Shown here: positions 1-8,142 of the stretch, piece by piece | How the letters are laid out: each line of letters starts with the position of its first letter | Position numbering within the stretch: position 1 is the stretch's first letter | Assembly (NCBI GenBank): GCA_936928855.1 | Contig: CAKZHZ010000051.1 | Coordinates: 1-64,000 of the forward strand | Reading direction: 5' to 3' | Length of the DNA: 64,000 nucleotides | DNA from: an uncultured Polycyclovorans sp. | Lineage (GTDB): Bacteria; Pseudomonadota; Gammaproteobacteria; Nevskiales; Nevskiaceae | Made by a program: the position numbers and the translations under genes | The notes under the pieces: model-generated | Seen by the model: only the letters and a program-made list of their open reading frames with translations | Database searches by the model: none | What the model was told of the DNA's origin: nothing

Positions 1-95
1 GTGAAGGCGATCGCGAGCTCGACGCCGTCGGGTGTCGGTACCGCGTCGATCGTCCAGTCGGAGCCGTCGGGCGGGATGAGGCGCAGTTGACCCAT
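1..95 (-). CDS. partial CDS, unknown product (N-terminal 31 residues)
   Basis: An ATG at 95-93 opens a frame that runs off the left edge and reads MGQLRLIPPDGSDWTIDAVP and onward. Its start overlaps the stop of the upstream TPR gene by one base (TGATG), so it is very probably translated with that operon. There is no signal peptide or recognisable motif in the 31 visible residues. I cannot assign a function; a cytoplasmic accessory of the TonB operon is possible. Confidence 0.5.
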   Translation of the reverse strand, partial: MGQLRLIPPDGSDWTIDAVPTPDGVELAIAF

Positions 96-1603
96 CACAC
101 CATCCCCAAGGCTTGCTGATACAGCTCGAGGATGGCCTCCTGCTCCTGGCGCTCAAGCAGCTCCACACACGTGTCGCTGATCTCACCACCGGAGATCTGC
201 TGTGCACGACATGCGGACAGTTCACGTTCCCGGGCCGCTTCCGCCAACTCAGCGCGCTGCTGCGCTTCAAGCGCGGCCTGCCGGGCTTCCGTGTTGTTGA
301 TGGCAGCGATGTACTCACGCCATTCACCCGCACGCTTGCGGGTGGCGTTGTAGCGCTGCGCATTGCGGAAGGCCTCATCGGCCTCCATACGCTTGGACTT
401 GTCGCCGGGCCCGGCTTGGTTGAAACGGGCGGTCCCCAGCAGCATCCAGGCGTCAGGGGTCGCCGAATCACTCAGCCCCCCCTTGTTGATTGCCGACTCC
501 AGCGCGCCCTCAGCCGCGTCATTCTGCTCATCCGCCAACAGGGTCTGCCCCAGGCGATACGACAACATGCCGGTATCGGACATGCGGGCGGCTTCCCGCA
601 GCACGGGGATGGCCTTCTTGTGTTCGCGCGCCTGACTCCAGAGCTGCGACAGCAGTTCGAGATTGTCCACGTTCTTCTCGACACGGCCGTCGGCGATCTC
701 CTTTTCCAGCATCTGCGCACCGCGATGCGGGTTGTTGAAGACCGAGTAGAACTGCGCCAGCGCGGCAATGTCGGACTCGTCCGTGATCACACCGCTGCGA
801 TAGCCCACCTCCAGTGTCACAAAGGCTTCCTTGCGGCGATCCTGCTCCATGAACAACCCGACCAACTGCTTCCAGTAGCTCGCGTCCGCCGGCCAGTTCT
901 CGATGATGCGCTCCAGCAGATTGATCCGCGGAGAGACCAGACTCTGCTCGGCATACACGATGTTGGCCAGATCGTAATACTGCTTCTTCGGCTCGCTGGC
1001 GAGGCTGATGGCCTTCTCGATCGGCGCACGCGCCGCCTTGAAGTTCTTCTCGTAGAAGTAGGCTGCCGCCAACAGGTAGTAGGCGTTGGCATCCGGACTG
1101 TCGGCTTCCTTCAACCAAGCTTCCAGATGCCGGATGGCCTCCTTGTAATTCTCGGCCTGAAACTCCAACTGGGCAATGTTGAACAGCAGTTGAAGGTTTT
1201 GTGCCGCCGGCAGAGCCTTCAGGCTGTAGGCCTTCTTGAAGTCGGAAATCGCTCCCTTGAACTGGTCCAGGTTGACCCGCGCCGAGCCCCGAATCTGCAG
1301 CACGGAGGCTTGGTCAAAGGGCTTCATGTTGGCGCCACGCTCTGCCATCAGCTTGTCGAGCACGGCAAGGCCTTCGCGGAACTTCTCTTCCTGCAACAGC
1401 TCGTAGGCGGTCAACAGATCGCGCGCCACGATGGGGTTGAGCGACTCCACCTGCTCGCGCTCTTCCTGCTGCGCTTCCCCATCCTGGGCCCAAGAATGCT
1501 GCGGGAGTGCCATCAGGGCACCGCCCAGCAGAAGTGCCAGCGTACTGGCAGTCAGTCTGTTTTTAAGCATGGTCATGCCGGTCATCGGTTCCATTCCCGT
1601 CAT
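95..1603 (-). CDS. TPR protein of TonB/ExbBD operon
   Basis: Exported tetratricopeptide-repeat protein of about 500 residues at the end of a TonB-type operon. A signal peptide is seen at MLKNRLTAS...LALLLGG...SWAQ, followed by an acidic stretch and helical TPR-like repeats through residue ~420. A Glu/Ala/Arg-rich coiled coil closes the C-terminus. The first ATG (1603) overlaps the tonB stop as ATGA. The ATG at 1570 starts the signal peptide more directly and may be the real start. TPR proteins accompany DUF3450/TtpC-type TonB systems in many marine and soil gammaproteobacteria. They probably act as periplasmic scaffolds, but their exact role is not established. Confidence 0.8.
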   Translation of the reverse strand: MTGMEPMTGMTMLKNRLTASTLALLLGGALMALPQHSWAQDGEAQQEEREQVESLNPIVARDLLTAYELLQEEKFREGLAVLDKLMAERGANMKPFDQASVLQIRGSARVNLDQFKGAISDFKKAYSLKALPAAQNLQLLFNIAQLEFQAENYKEAIRHLEAWLKEADSPDANAYYLLAAAYFYEKNFKAARAPIEKAISLASEPKKQYYDLANIVYAEQSLVSPRINLLERIIENWPADASYWKQLVGLFMEQDRRKEAFVTLEVGYRSGVITDESDIAALAQFYSVFNNPHRGAQMLEKEIADGRVEKNVDNLELLSQLWSQAREHKKAIPVLREAARMSDTGMLSYRLGQTLLADEQNDAAEGALESAINKGGLSDSATPDAWMLLGTARFNQAGPGDKSKRMEADEAFRNAQRYNATRKRAGEWREYIAAINNTEARQAALEAQQRAELAEAARERELSACRAQQISGGEISDTCVELLERQEQEAILELYQQALGMV

Positions 1604-2202
1604 TCGCCGAGTTGGAACGTGATCTGGGTGCGCACGCCGAAACGTGGCTGCGCCTGGTTGTCGACGATCTTGGGCTGATACTTCCAGCGCTCAACCGCCC
1701 GCAATGCGGCACGTTCAAAGCAGGAGTTGCTCGCGTCCACCACGCGGGTGTTGACCACCGCGCCTTCCGGCGTCACATCGAACTCCACCACCACAGCCTC
1801 CAGGGACTTGGCGCGCGACTGGCACATATCCGGATAGCGCGGCGGAATGCGCACCATCGGCTGGGCATCGCGGTCAGGGTTGAACCCGGTACCGATCTCC
1901 AGTTCTGCCTGCGAGAAGTCCGGCACTTCGCCAATGGTTGCCGACACACTGGGCCGGAATGACGCATCGGTCACCGAAGGCGGCGGCGGTGGCGGCTGAT
2001 CAAGTACCGGGCGCTGGAACTCTTGCTGCGCCTGCACGGACGTGTCTTGCAGCTGGCGCGTGACGTTGATGTCCACCGAGCGATCCTCGCTCAGCTCAAT
2101 GTCCTGCCGCTGGCTGATCATTGCCGCCAGGATCAGGAACAAAATGGTGGTGACGATCGCGGCGCCCGGCAAGCCCGAGGCAAAACGGCCAAACACATTC
2201 AT
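1600..2202 (-). CDS. energy transducer TonB family protein
   Basis: TonB-like protein of 200 residues that transmits proton-motive force from ExbB/ExbD to outer-membrane receptors. It has one N-terminal membrane anchor (about residues 14-29), a short periplasmic linker with a run of six prolines near residue 70, and a C-terminal TonB domain. The domain shows the usual 'FDVTPEGAVVNTRVVDAS...F..AALRAVERWKYQP' pattern. It is short for a TonB, as in TonB2/TonB3 systems that rely on an extra TtpC protein. It lies 10 bases after exbD and overlaps the TPR gene by four bases, so translation is probably coupled. Confidence 0.88.
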   Translation of the reverse strand: MNVFGRFASGLPGAAIVTTILFLILAAMISQRQDIELSEDRSVDINVTRQLQDTSVQAQQEFQRPVLDQPPPPPPSVTDASFRPSVSATIGEVPDFSQAELEIGTGFNPDRDAQPMVRIPPRYPDMCQSRAKSLEAVVVEFDVTPEGAVVNTRVVDASNSCFERAALRAVERWKYQPKIVDNQAQPRFGVRTQITFQLGE

Positions 2203-2212
2203 GGCGTTCTCC

Positions 2213-2626
2213 TCAGCGTGGCTTGGTGGACACGGCCACCGTTTCCGAGACGCCGGCAGCCCGAATGGCCTGCAGCACCTCGATCATGTAACGGGTGTGC
2301 GCAGAGCCATCGGTCTGCAGCACCGCACTGCCGCGAGGATTCTCGCGACGCAGACGCTCGACAGTGGCGCGCACGCTTTCCAGCGGCACCTGCTCGCGGT
2401 TGATCCAGATCTCGTTGTTGTTGGTGATGGCCACCAGAATGGACACCAACTTCTGATCCTGTGCCGATACGGCGTTCGGACGCTCCACCTTGACACCCGG
2501 CTCCTTGATGAAGGTAGCCGTCACGATGAAGAAGATGAGCATGATGAAGACGATGTCGAGCAGGGGCGTGACGTTCACGTCCTCTTCGTTGCTGCTCTCC
2601 GTCATCCTCTTTGATCGTTTCAGCAT
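2213..2626 (-). CDS. exbD: biopolymer transporter ExbD (second copy)
   Basis: ExbD-family protein of 137 residues. It has a cytoplasmic N-terminus, one transmembrane helix carrying the conserved proton-path aspartate (Asp24 in 'TPLLDIVFIMLIFF'), and a periplasmic domain. It pairs with ExbB to form the proton channel that drives TonB. It is the second of two tandem ExbD genes and is clearly diverged from the first. The tandem suggests either a heteromeric ExbD pair or separate partnering with the two ExbB-like proteins upstream. An ATG at codon 8 is an alternative start. Confidence 0.88.
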   Translation of the reverse strand: MLKRSKRMTESSNEEDVNVTPLLDIVFIMLIFFIVTATFIKEPGVKVERPNAVSAQDQKLVSILVAITNNNEIWINREQVPLESVRATVERLRRENPRGSAVLQTDGSAHTRYMIEVLQAIRAAGVSETVAVSTKPR

Positions 2627-2668
2627 TTGCGCCTAATCCTTAAATCTTGCGTACGAGGGGCTACGGGC

Positions 2669-3085
2669 TCACTGGGACTTCTGGAGTGCGACCGCCGGCT
2701 CTACGCCTGCCTGCCGCGCCTCATCCAGTACCAACACGGTGATTGCCGCCTTCGCCAAAGGTGCGGCACTGACCAGCACCACGCCCCGGGGCTCGCGCGC
2801 CGTGAACTCCTCCACCACCAGCTTCACAGAGCGAGGATCGATCAAGCGGATGTTATCCACCCGAACAAAACCATCCGCCTGAACCGACAAGGTCAGCGTG
2901 GGAGGCGGCTTACTCTGCTGTTCCGGGGGGTTTTCCTCCGGACTGGTCAAGCCGATGCCCTCTTCCTGCAGGAAGGTGGCGGTGACGATGAAAAAGATCA
3001 GCAGGATGAAAACGATGTCCAGCAGCGGGGTGATGTTGACTTCCGCATCTTCCTGCTGGCTGGTCACTCGACGTGCACGTGCCAT
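2669..3085 (-). CDS. exbD: biopolymer transporter ExbD (first copy)
   Basis: ExbD-family protein of 138 residues with the same plan as its neighbour: an arginine-rich N-terminus, the TM segment 'NITPLLDIVFILLIFF' with conserved Asp23, then a periplasmic domain. It starts 6 bases after the exbB stop. In this operon type, known from Vibrio TonB2/TonB3-like clusters, ExbB and ExbD form the inner-membrane motor. The pentad and its tight spacing make the family call secure. Which substrate receptor is served cannot be told from this window. Confidence 0.88.
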   Translation of the reverse strand: MARARRVTSQQEDAEVNITPLLDIVFILLIFFIVTATFLQEEGIGLTSPEENPPEQQSKPPPTLTLSVQADGFVRVDNIRLIDPRSVKLVVEEFTAREPRGVVLVSAAPLAKAAITVLVLDEARQAGVEPAVALQKSQ

Positions 3086-3091
3086 GGTCGG

Positions 3092-3661
3092 TTATGCCTC
3101 GTGGCGCGCCGTGGCGGCCTTCGGTTGGACATGGATATCGAGACTGTCCTCCAACGAGGACAGGCTCCGCGACACCCGACGGTCGAGAATATTGATGAGG
3201 AACAGCCCCGAGAGCGAAATCGCCAGACCGGTCATGGTCGGCACGGTCGCCTTGGAGATCCCGGACGCCATCAGGCGTGCGTTGGAGGCACCGGTGGAGG
3301 TGATCACCTGAAACACCTCGATCATGCCGGTCACCGTCCCCAACAGGCCCAACAACGGCGTCACCAGGATCAACACCCTGATCACTGCCATGAACTGCTC
3401 ATTGGACAGCCGCTGTTCCGAAATCAACCGCTCTCGCACAGCGTGTGCTGCCCATGAGCTGTGATCCGGTCGCGCAGCCCAGCGGGCCTGCTTGTCCTTC
3501 ACCAGGTTTCGCTGCGTGGTGGCGAAATAGATCAGCCGCTCGATGATCAGCGTCCACAACACAAACGTGGCGACCAGCAGGGCCACAACCACCGGCCCCC
3601 CAGCTTGCAGAAACTCGCCAATCGACTTGGCAATGAACGCGGGACTCAGATACTGGAGCAT
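3092..3661 (-). CDS. exbB: MotA/TolQ/ExbB proton channel family protein
   Basis: ExbB-type inner-membrane channel subunit of 189 residues. There is a TM helix at about residues 22-40, a cytoplasmic loop, then the two conserved C-terminal helices. These carry 'LLGLLGTVTGMIEVFQVI' and 'KATVPTMTGLAISLSGLFLIN', the hallmark of the MotA/TolQ/ExbB family. It ends in a basic, soluble tail. It is short and lacks the long periplasmic region of the upstream paralogue, so it is the classical ExbB of the set. It sits between the TtpC-like gene and exbD. Confidence 0.88.
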   Translation of the reverse strand: MLQYLSPAFIAKSIGEFLQAGGPVVVALLVATFVLWTLIIERLIYFATTQRNLVKDKQARWAARPDHSSWAAHAVRERLISEQRLSNEQFMAVIRVLILVTPLLGLLGTVTGMIEVFQVITSTGASNARLMASGISKATVPTMTGLAISLSGLFLINILDRRVSRSLSSLEDSLDIHVQPKAATARHEA

Positions 3662-3696
3662 TCCAAATTCTCTTCAGTCGCGATGGACCGGGGTGA

Positions 3697-5067
3697 TCAG
3701 TGACCACCCCGCTCAGCGTATTCCGCCACCATGCCGGCGGACTGCTCTTCCAGCACCTGTGCCACGCGGCGCTGCGCGCTCGCAGCAAAGGTGTGCAACA
3801 GCAGCAACGGAATGGCAGCCACCAGGCCCTGCACGGTGGTCACCAGCGCCTGCGAGATACCGCCGGCCATCAGCTTCGGATCGCCGGTGCCGAACAGCGT
3901 GATCGCCTGGAAGGTCACGATCATCCCGATCACGGTTCCGAGCAGCCCCATCAGCGGCGCCACGGCCGCCAGCACCTTGACGATGGTCAGGCCGGACTCC
4001 AGACGCGGCAGCTCCTTGAGCACCGCATCATCCAGCTTCAGCTGAAGGGTCTCGATGTCGGCGCCCTTGTTGGATTCGTAGGCCATCATCACGCGGCCCA
4101 GCGGGTTGCCCTCGGAGGGCGAATCCGACTTCATCTGGGCGCGCACCTTGCCGGCCGTGATGCTCAGCGTCACCCACTTGTAGACCGCCACCAGAATGCC
4201 GAACAGGGCCACCACGATGATCGCGTAACCGATGCCCCCACCCTGATCAACGCGTTCCTTGAAGGTCGGGGTTTCCACCGACAGCCCCAGCAGCGTCCCC
4301 AGCGAAGGGTCGATAACGCCCGCCACAAAGCCGTCACCGCTGAAGCTCTCGACCCGCGACGCCGCGCTGTTGGCCGCACCGCCCGGCTGGCGCGCCAGGA
4401 ACTTCAGGTTGCCGTTGCCATAGGTGAGGTAGTCGCCGTCGGAGAACGCCACAAAGGGACCAATGCGGGTGACCGAATGCTGCTCAGGCTTGTTGTCGGT
4501 GCCAATCACCGCGGAGTCGAACTTGACCACCTTGGCCTGCTCGGAAGCCTCTTGCAGCATCGTGAACCACAGCCCCTCCAGCTGCTCGATGGTGGGCAGG
4601 GTCTGCGACTGCGCGATCTTGGTCAGCGGCTCGCCGCGACCCCGATACTGTGCAGACACCAGCGACTCACCAAGCTGCTCCTTGAGATCCGCAGCGGCCG
4701 CGCGAGCAGCGCCAAACAGCTCACCGAACTCGCCCTGACGATCTGCCAGCTGCGCCTTCAGTTCATTGAGCTTGCGCTCGTTGTCGCTGCGCAGCTGTTC
4801 CAGCCGGCCCGACTCACGCTCCGCCGCCGTCACTTCCTGGCGAATACGGTTGAGTTCAGCCTGTTGCTCGTTGCGCTGCGCAACAAAGCGGCGCTCGCGC
4901 TCCTGGTTCTGGCTGCTCACAGCACGGCGCTCTTCACGCACGGCGCGAAGAGCCTGGTCCAGGGAGGTGATGGCAGGCGCCTTGTCGGCCTGCGCAAGCA
5001 CCGGCTGGGCCGTCAGGGCGAGGGTACCAGCGATGATCGCGGCACCGAAGACACGAAGGGTTTTCAT
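3697..5067 (-). CDS. TtpC-like ExbB paralogue with periplasmic coiled coil
   Basis: Large MotA/TolQ/ExbB family protein (456 residues from the chosen start). A signal peptide (MKTLRVFGAAIIAGTLALTAQ...) leads into a Glu/Arg/Gln-rich coiled coil over roughly the next 80 residues. A periplasmic domain follows, then a TM helix near residue 285 and the C-terminal ExbB channel domain ('GTVIGMIVTFQAITLFGTGD', 'ALVTTVQGLVAAIPLLLLH'). This matches TtpC, the fourth component of Vibrio TonB2/TonB3 systems. The ATG at 5067 is preferred because GGAA lies about 9 bases upstream and it opens the signal peptide. The frame also extends to an ATG at 5097. Confidence 0.85.
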   Translation of the reverse strand: MKTLRVFGAAIIAGTLALTAQPVLAQADKAPAITSLDQALRAVREERRAVSSQNQERERRFVAQRNEQQAELNRIRQEVTAAERESGRLEQLRSDNERKLNELKAQLADRQGEFGELFGAARAAAADLKEQLGESLVSAQYRGRGEPLTKIAQSQTLPTIEQLEGLWFTMLQEASEQAKVVKFDSAVIGTDNKPEQHSVTRIGPFVAFSDGDYLTYGNGNLKFLARQPGGAANSAASRVESFSGDGFVAGVIDPSLGTLLGLSVETPTFKERVDQGGGIGYAIIVVALFGILVAVYKWVTLSITAGKVRAQMKSDSPSEGNPLGRVMMAYESNKGADIETLQLKLDDAVLKELPRLESGLTIVKVLAAVAPLMGLLGTVIGMIVTFQAITLFGTGDPKLMAGGISQALVTTVQGLVAAIPLLLLHTFAASAQRRVAQVLEEQSAGMVAEYAERGGH

Positions 5068-5103
5068 CTTGCGTTCCATTGTTCTTGCCGTGTTCATCCG
5101 GGC

Positions 5104-5889
5104 TCAGCCCTGCTTGGCCGCTGCCTGCGGCGCCGGCACCGGGACGGTCATCAGATCGGGCGGAATCTGTTCCTTGGCCATGCGCAGGCCGGTGCGCACG
5201 CTGTCGAGGAAGCTGCGGTCCAGGTCCTGCCAACTGCGGGAATCAGTGTCGTAAATCTTCAGCACCTGATCGTCGTCGGTCTTGAACACCAGGGCGATGC
5301 GACCAACGCGCAGGAATTCGACGTTCTCAAAGGTATTGCCATCCACCGTCACGTCGCTGCGATAGGACTCGATGGTCCGGCCGTACTCGTTTTCGATCTG
5401 GTAGGCCTCGACGATCAGTCGGTAACGCTGCGCCGGCGATTGATCGGGGTCCTCCATCAGGCCGCGAAGGCGCGCGATGCGGTCATTGCGTTCCTCCAAC
5501 TGGAACGGCAGATCCGCCTTCACCAGCGTTTCCAGCGCCCCGAGCATGTCGTCCATCAAGGGCTGCACGGACCGCTGCAGGCCTGCAATGTTGGCAATGT
5601 CGGCTTCCAGCGACTCCAACTCCCGCTGCTGGGCATCCACCTGACGCTGCTGCGAGGCGTTGTAGCGGTTCAGCTGCTCCAGCTGCTTCAGGTTGGCTCG
5701 ATAGTCATTCAAGAGACTTTGAGCCTGCTCATCAAGCTGGTCCACACGCCGCTGGGAGGCCTCGGTCTCCTGCGCCGTCTGCTGGCTGGTCTGGGTCGCC
5801 GCGCCGAGCTGCGCCCACGCCGGCAAAGTCGCGGCCGCCATGGCGGCACTGATGGCCGCGGCGGCTCCGATCGTCGCAATCTGCTTCAT
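5104..5889 (-). CDS. DUF3450 domain-containing periplasmic coiled-coil protein
   Basis: First gene of the TonB-type operon, 261 residues. A signal peptide (MKQIATIGAAAAISAAMAAA...AWAQ) is followed by a long coiled coil to about residue 120 and then a beta-rich domain containing 'YGRTIESYRSDVTVDGN'. This is the layout of DUF3450 proteins, which almost always sit in front of a TtpC/ExbB/ExbD/TonB set. The ATG at 5889 is chosen over 5901 because GAGG lies 8 to 11 bases upstream. Its role is probably to assemble or gate the motor complex in the periplasm, but this is not experimentally settled. Confidence 0.82.
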   Translation of the reverse strand: MKQIATIGAAAAISAAMAAATLPAWAQLGAATQTSQQTAQETEASQRRVDQLDEQAQSLLNDYRANLKQLEQLNRYNASQQRQVDAQQRELESLEADIANIAGLQRSVQPLMDDMLGALETLVKADLPFQLEERNDRIARLRGLMEDPDQSPAQRYRLIVEAYQIENEYGRTIESYRSDVTVDGNTFENVEFLRVGRIALVFKTDDDQVLKIYDTDSRSWQDLDRSFLDSVRTGLRMAKEQIPPDLMTVPVPAPQAAAKQG

Positions 5890-6471
5890 CGTTTCCCTCA
5901 TCTGACGGGGTGTTCTGCCTGTTCAAGAAAGCCGCCGTAGCGGCACGCTGTTCGGAATATTTCCGCTGTCTCTCACCACAACCGCAAAAAAACGACAAAC
6001 GCACCGTCTGACTGCATTCGCAGCCAGACGAGACGCTCGCCAGGGGCGTCGGAAATCCGTTCCGAAACGCTCCAAGCACATGCACAACAAGGGTGGAAGG
6101 GCCTATGCCCGGCGTTCTGGCGAACAGGGAGGATGCTCATGCCACGCACCCTGCTACTCACCGACTGAAACGGTGAGATGCCACGCCGGGGAACCCGGTC
6201 GCTGTCACCTCACTTCCTCCTCCTGCCATCACACGTTCGGACGTCATGCCCGAAGTGGACGTGCTTACCTATAAGACGCACGAGCGATGGAAATCCGCAC
6301 CCCCGCCCGACAACAAGCTGATTTACAAGCGCTTATCGGATGCCATTGGCTTCCAGATGCGCAGTACCGATTGTCACATCACCTTGGTATACCATTTAAA
6401 AATGCCACATCGCGTGCGGTATTGGTAGCACCCACAGATCGAGGAGCTTGTGGCTCAGCGCACGGTCCCGG
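5890..6471. other. gene-free interval with paired hairpins
   Basis: About 580 bases without a convincing gene, between the start of the DUF3450 operon and the end of a His-rich secreted protein gene. It should hold the operon promoter; I see only weak candidates. A short palindrome CGGAA-TAT-TTCCG lies at 5953-5965 and TGGTATACCA at 6385-6394. Two hairpins lie at 6157-6177 and 6186-6198, with a 9-base direct repeat ATGCCACGC at 6139 and 6178. Short frames here lack a ribosome-binding site or a recognisable product. Confidence 0.4.
6157..6177. repeat. 7-bp perfect inverted repeat (hairpin)
   Basis: CTCACCG and CGGTGAG are perfect inverted arms separated by 7 bases. A second hairpin (CCGGG-GAA-CCCGG) follows 8 bases later at 6186-6198. 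No T-run follows on either strand, so these do not look like intrinsic terminators. On the minus strand they would lie about 270 bases upstream of the DUF3450 operon, and could be part of a structured leader or protein-binding sites. Confidence 0.4.
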
Positions 6472-6996
6472 TCAGTTGCCCCGCCGATCCTTGCGGCCAT
6501 CGCCATGACGCGGATGGCGCTCGCTGCGTCCCTCCTGCCAACGAGGATCATTTTCATGACGGCTCTGATGGCTATCGTGCCGCCACGGCTTTCCATCCTT
6601 CCACCCATGGAGCTGCTGCCCCTTCCATCCATGCTGCCGCGGGTGATAACCCTTGCCGTGCCACGCGCCATAGCGGTCAACCCCACGCAGATGCGCGCCA
6701 TGGGCATGCCCACGCGGGAAACGGTCATATAAATGCACGGTCACTCCGCCGTGACGCACATGTGGCCGATAGATGCGCGGCAGGTGGGCACCGCTGTGCC
6801 ACGATCCCCCTGACGGCCAGAACCAGATGTGGCGGTCAGGCGCGAAGTAGAGCTGATACTCGGGGTAATACACGTACTGATAGGCTGCGCGCCCCGCAGG
6901 CCCATGGCCCACATGCGGCGGTGCCGCACAGGCACTGGCCCCCACCCCCATCAACAACGTGCCGAAAAACAGGCTGAGATACCGTAGTGGATGCAT
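6472..6996 (-). CDS. secreted histidine-rich protein, unknown function
   Basis: Exported protein of 174 residues. The signal peptide is MHPLRYLSLFFGTLLMGVGASACAAPP; the Cys could be a lipidation site although the lipobox is not canonical. The mature part is very rich in His, Gly, Trp, Tyr and Arg, with a 'YYPEYQLYFAPDRHIWFWPSGGSWHSG' region. The last ~70 residues are almost entirely charged, His and Gly. The ATG at 6996 is chosen because the upstream extension has no export signal. The His density would suit metal binding, but this is inference. I do not recognise the family beyond similarity in style to small YXWGXW-like secreted proteins. Confidence 0.65.
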   Translation of the reverse strand: MHPLRYLSLFFGTLLMGVGASACAAPPHVGHGPAGRAAYQYVYYPEYQLYFAPDRHIWFWPSGGSWHSGAHLPRIYRPHVRHGGVTVHLYDRFPRGHAHGAHLRGVDRYGAWHGKGYHPRQHGWKGQQLHGWKDGKPWRHDSHQSRHENDPRWQEGRSERHPRHGDGRKDRRGN

Positions 6997-7063
6997 GACC
7001 AAGCCTTGAGACGAATGTCCGTCGAGTGTCGTTCGCCCCAATGAATCACACCTGAACCCCGTG

Positions 7064-7960
7064 TCAGTCCGCTCCCGCGAAACGCCGCGCATCCGCTCGT
7101 GCCGCAGCCGCGATCCAGTCCGCCACGGCACGGAAGCGCTGGATCCGCCGTGCATCGCGATGACTCAGCAGCCACAGCTCACGCTGAAACTCCACCTCCT
7201 CACTGAGACGCACCAGGCCGGAAGCCGGATGCGCTGACAGGCAGGGCAACACCGCCACGCCCAATCCGGACCTGCATGCACTGATGACAGTGGACATCGA
7301 ACTGCAGCGAAACCGCCAGCGCGCCTGCGGCACCGCACGAGACAACCACTGCATCTCCAGCGATTGCGCCAGATCGTCCTGAAATACCACCCACGGCAAC
7401 TCCGCCCAGCCCTTGCGCGGCACCCCTCGAAATCGCTCGACCCCAAACACCGCCATTCCCACACTCGCCACCTTGCGCATGGCGATGGCCGCATCCTCAC
7501 GCGGGCGCGCCACGCGCAACGCCAAGTCAGCCTCACTGCGCCGGAACGAAAGCACCTCATTGTCCGGAAAGGCCTCCACCTGCAGGCCTCCATGCTGCGC
7601 GAGCAGGTCGGGAAGTCGCGGCACCAGCCAATCGTTGAGTACCGCATCCACCGACGTGATGCGAACCCGGCCACTGACTTGATCAGTCTCGGTGCGCGTA
7701 GCCGTCACCAATGCCAACATCCCCCGCTCCATCTGCTCCGCAGCCAGCAGGAAAGCACGCCCCGCCTCTGTGGGCACATAGCCTTCCGGCTTTCGGAGAA
7801 ACAACTGGGTCTGCAGTCGGCGCTCAACGGCCGACAGACGCCGACTCACCGTAGACGTATCGATCGCCAGCCGCCGCGCGGCAGCCCGCATGCTGCCGTT
7901 GCGCGCCAGCGCCAGCAGCACAGGGATGTCATTCCAATCCAGCGGATGTTCGGGCGTCAT
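7064..7960 (-). CDS. LysR family transcriptional regulator
   Basis: LysR-type regulator of 298 residues. The N-terminal winged helix-turn-helix (residues ~8-65: 'LARNGSMRAAARRLAIDTSTVSRRLSAVERRLQTQLFLR') is followed by a type 2 periplasmic-binding-like effector domain to residue ~290. 'GRVRITSVDAVLNDWLVPRLPDLLAQHGGLQVE' marks the start of the effector fold. It diverges from the HD-domain gene at 8143, the usual arrangement for a LysR regulator and its target. An ATG at 7978 is possible but lies inside a palindrome; 7960 gives typical family length. Confidence 0.87.
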   Translation of the reverse strand: MTPEHPLDWNDIPVLLALARNGSMRAAARRLAIDTSTVSRRLSAVERRLQTQLFLRKPEGYVPTEAGRAFLLAAEQMERGMLALVTATRTETDQVSGRVRITSVDAVLNDWLVPRLPDLLAQHGGLQVEAFPDNEVLSFRRSEADLALRVARPREDAAIAMRKVASVGMAVFGVERFRGVPRKGWAELPWVVFQDDLAQSLEMQWLSRAVPQARWRFRCSSMSTVISACRSGLGVAVLPCLSAHPASGLVRLSEEVEFQRELWLLSHRDARRIQRFRAVADWIAAAARADARRFAGAD

Positions 7961-7972
7961 ACGAAACACGTG

Positions 7973-7986
7973 TTGCATACATGCAA
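7973..7986. promoter_or_regulatory. TTGCAT-AC-ATGCAA palindrome upstream of lysR
   Basis: A perfect 6-bp inverted repeat with a 2-base spacer, at the 5' edge of the LysR gene and facing the divergent HD-domain gene. LysR regulators typically bind dyads of this kind in the shared intergenic region, so it is a candidate autoregulatory operator. The assignment rests on position and symmetry only. Confidence 0.4.
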
Positions 7987-8142
7987 TGTCTGTTTGCAGT
8001 GTAGCGAATCCCCAAGCGCATCCCAGCCCCGTAAGGTTTCGCTATCACCAATAGCCGGATGTGCGACATGTCCATGCCCCTTTCCCCGCTTTCCGCCCCC
8101 CTCCTCACGTTTCAGCCGGGCGGCTGCTGCGCAGCCCATGCC

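Noticed and set aside
113..1678. 521-codon plus-strand frame opposite the TPR gene
   Set aside because: High GC gives long stop-free antisense frames. The minus-strand gene has a signal peptide, TPR repeats and operon context.
3700..5940. 746-codon plus-strand frame opposite the TtpC-like and DUF3450 genes
   Set aside because: Antisense shadow; it crosses the boundary between two well-supported minus-strand genes and has no recognisable domain.
6120..6245. Riboswitch identity for the hairpin block
   Set aside because: By eye it lacks the conserved cores of cobalamin, c-di-GMP-I, TPP and guanidine-II classes, so it is reported only as an unexplained structure.
6246..6428. 60-codon plus-strand frame in the gene-free interval
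   Set aside because: A TATAAG box lies nearby, but there is no ribosome-binding site, no recognisable motif and no partner gene.
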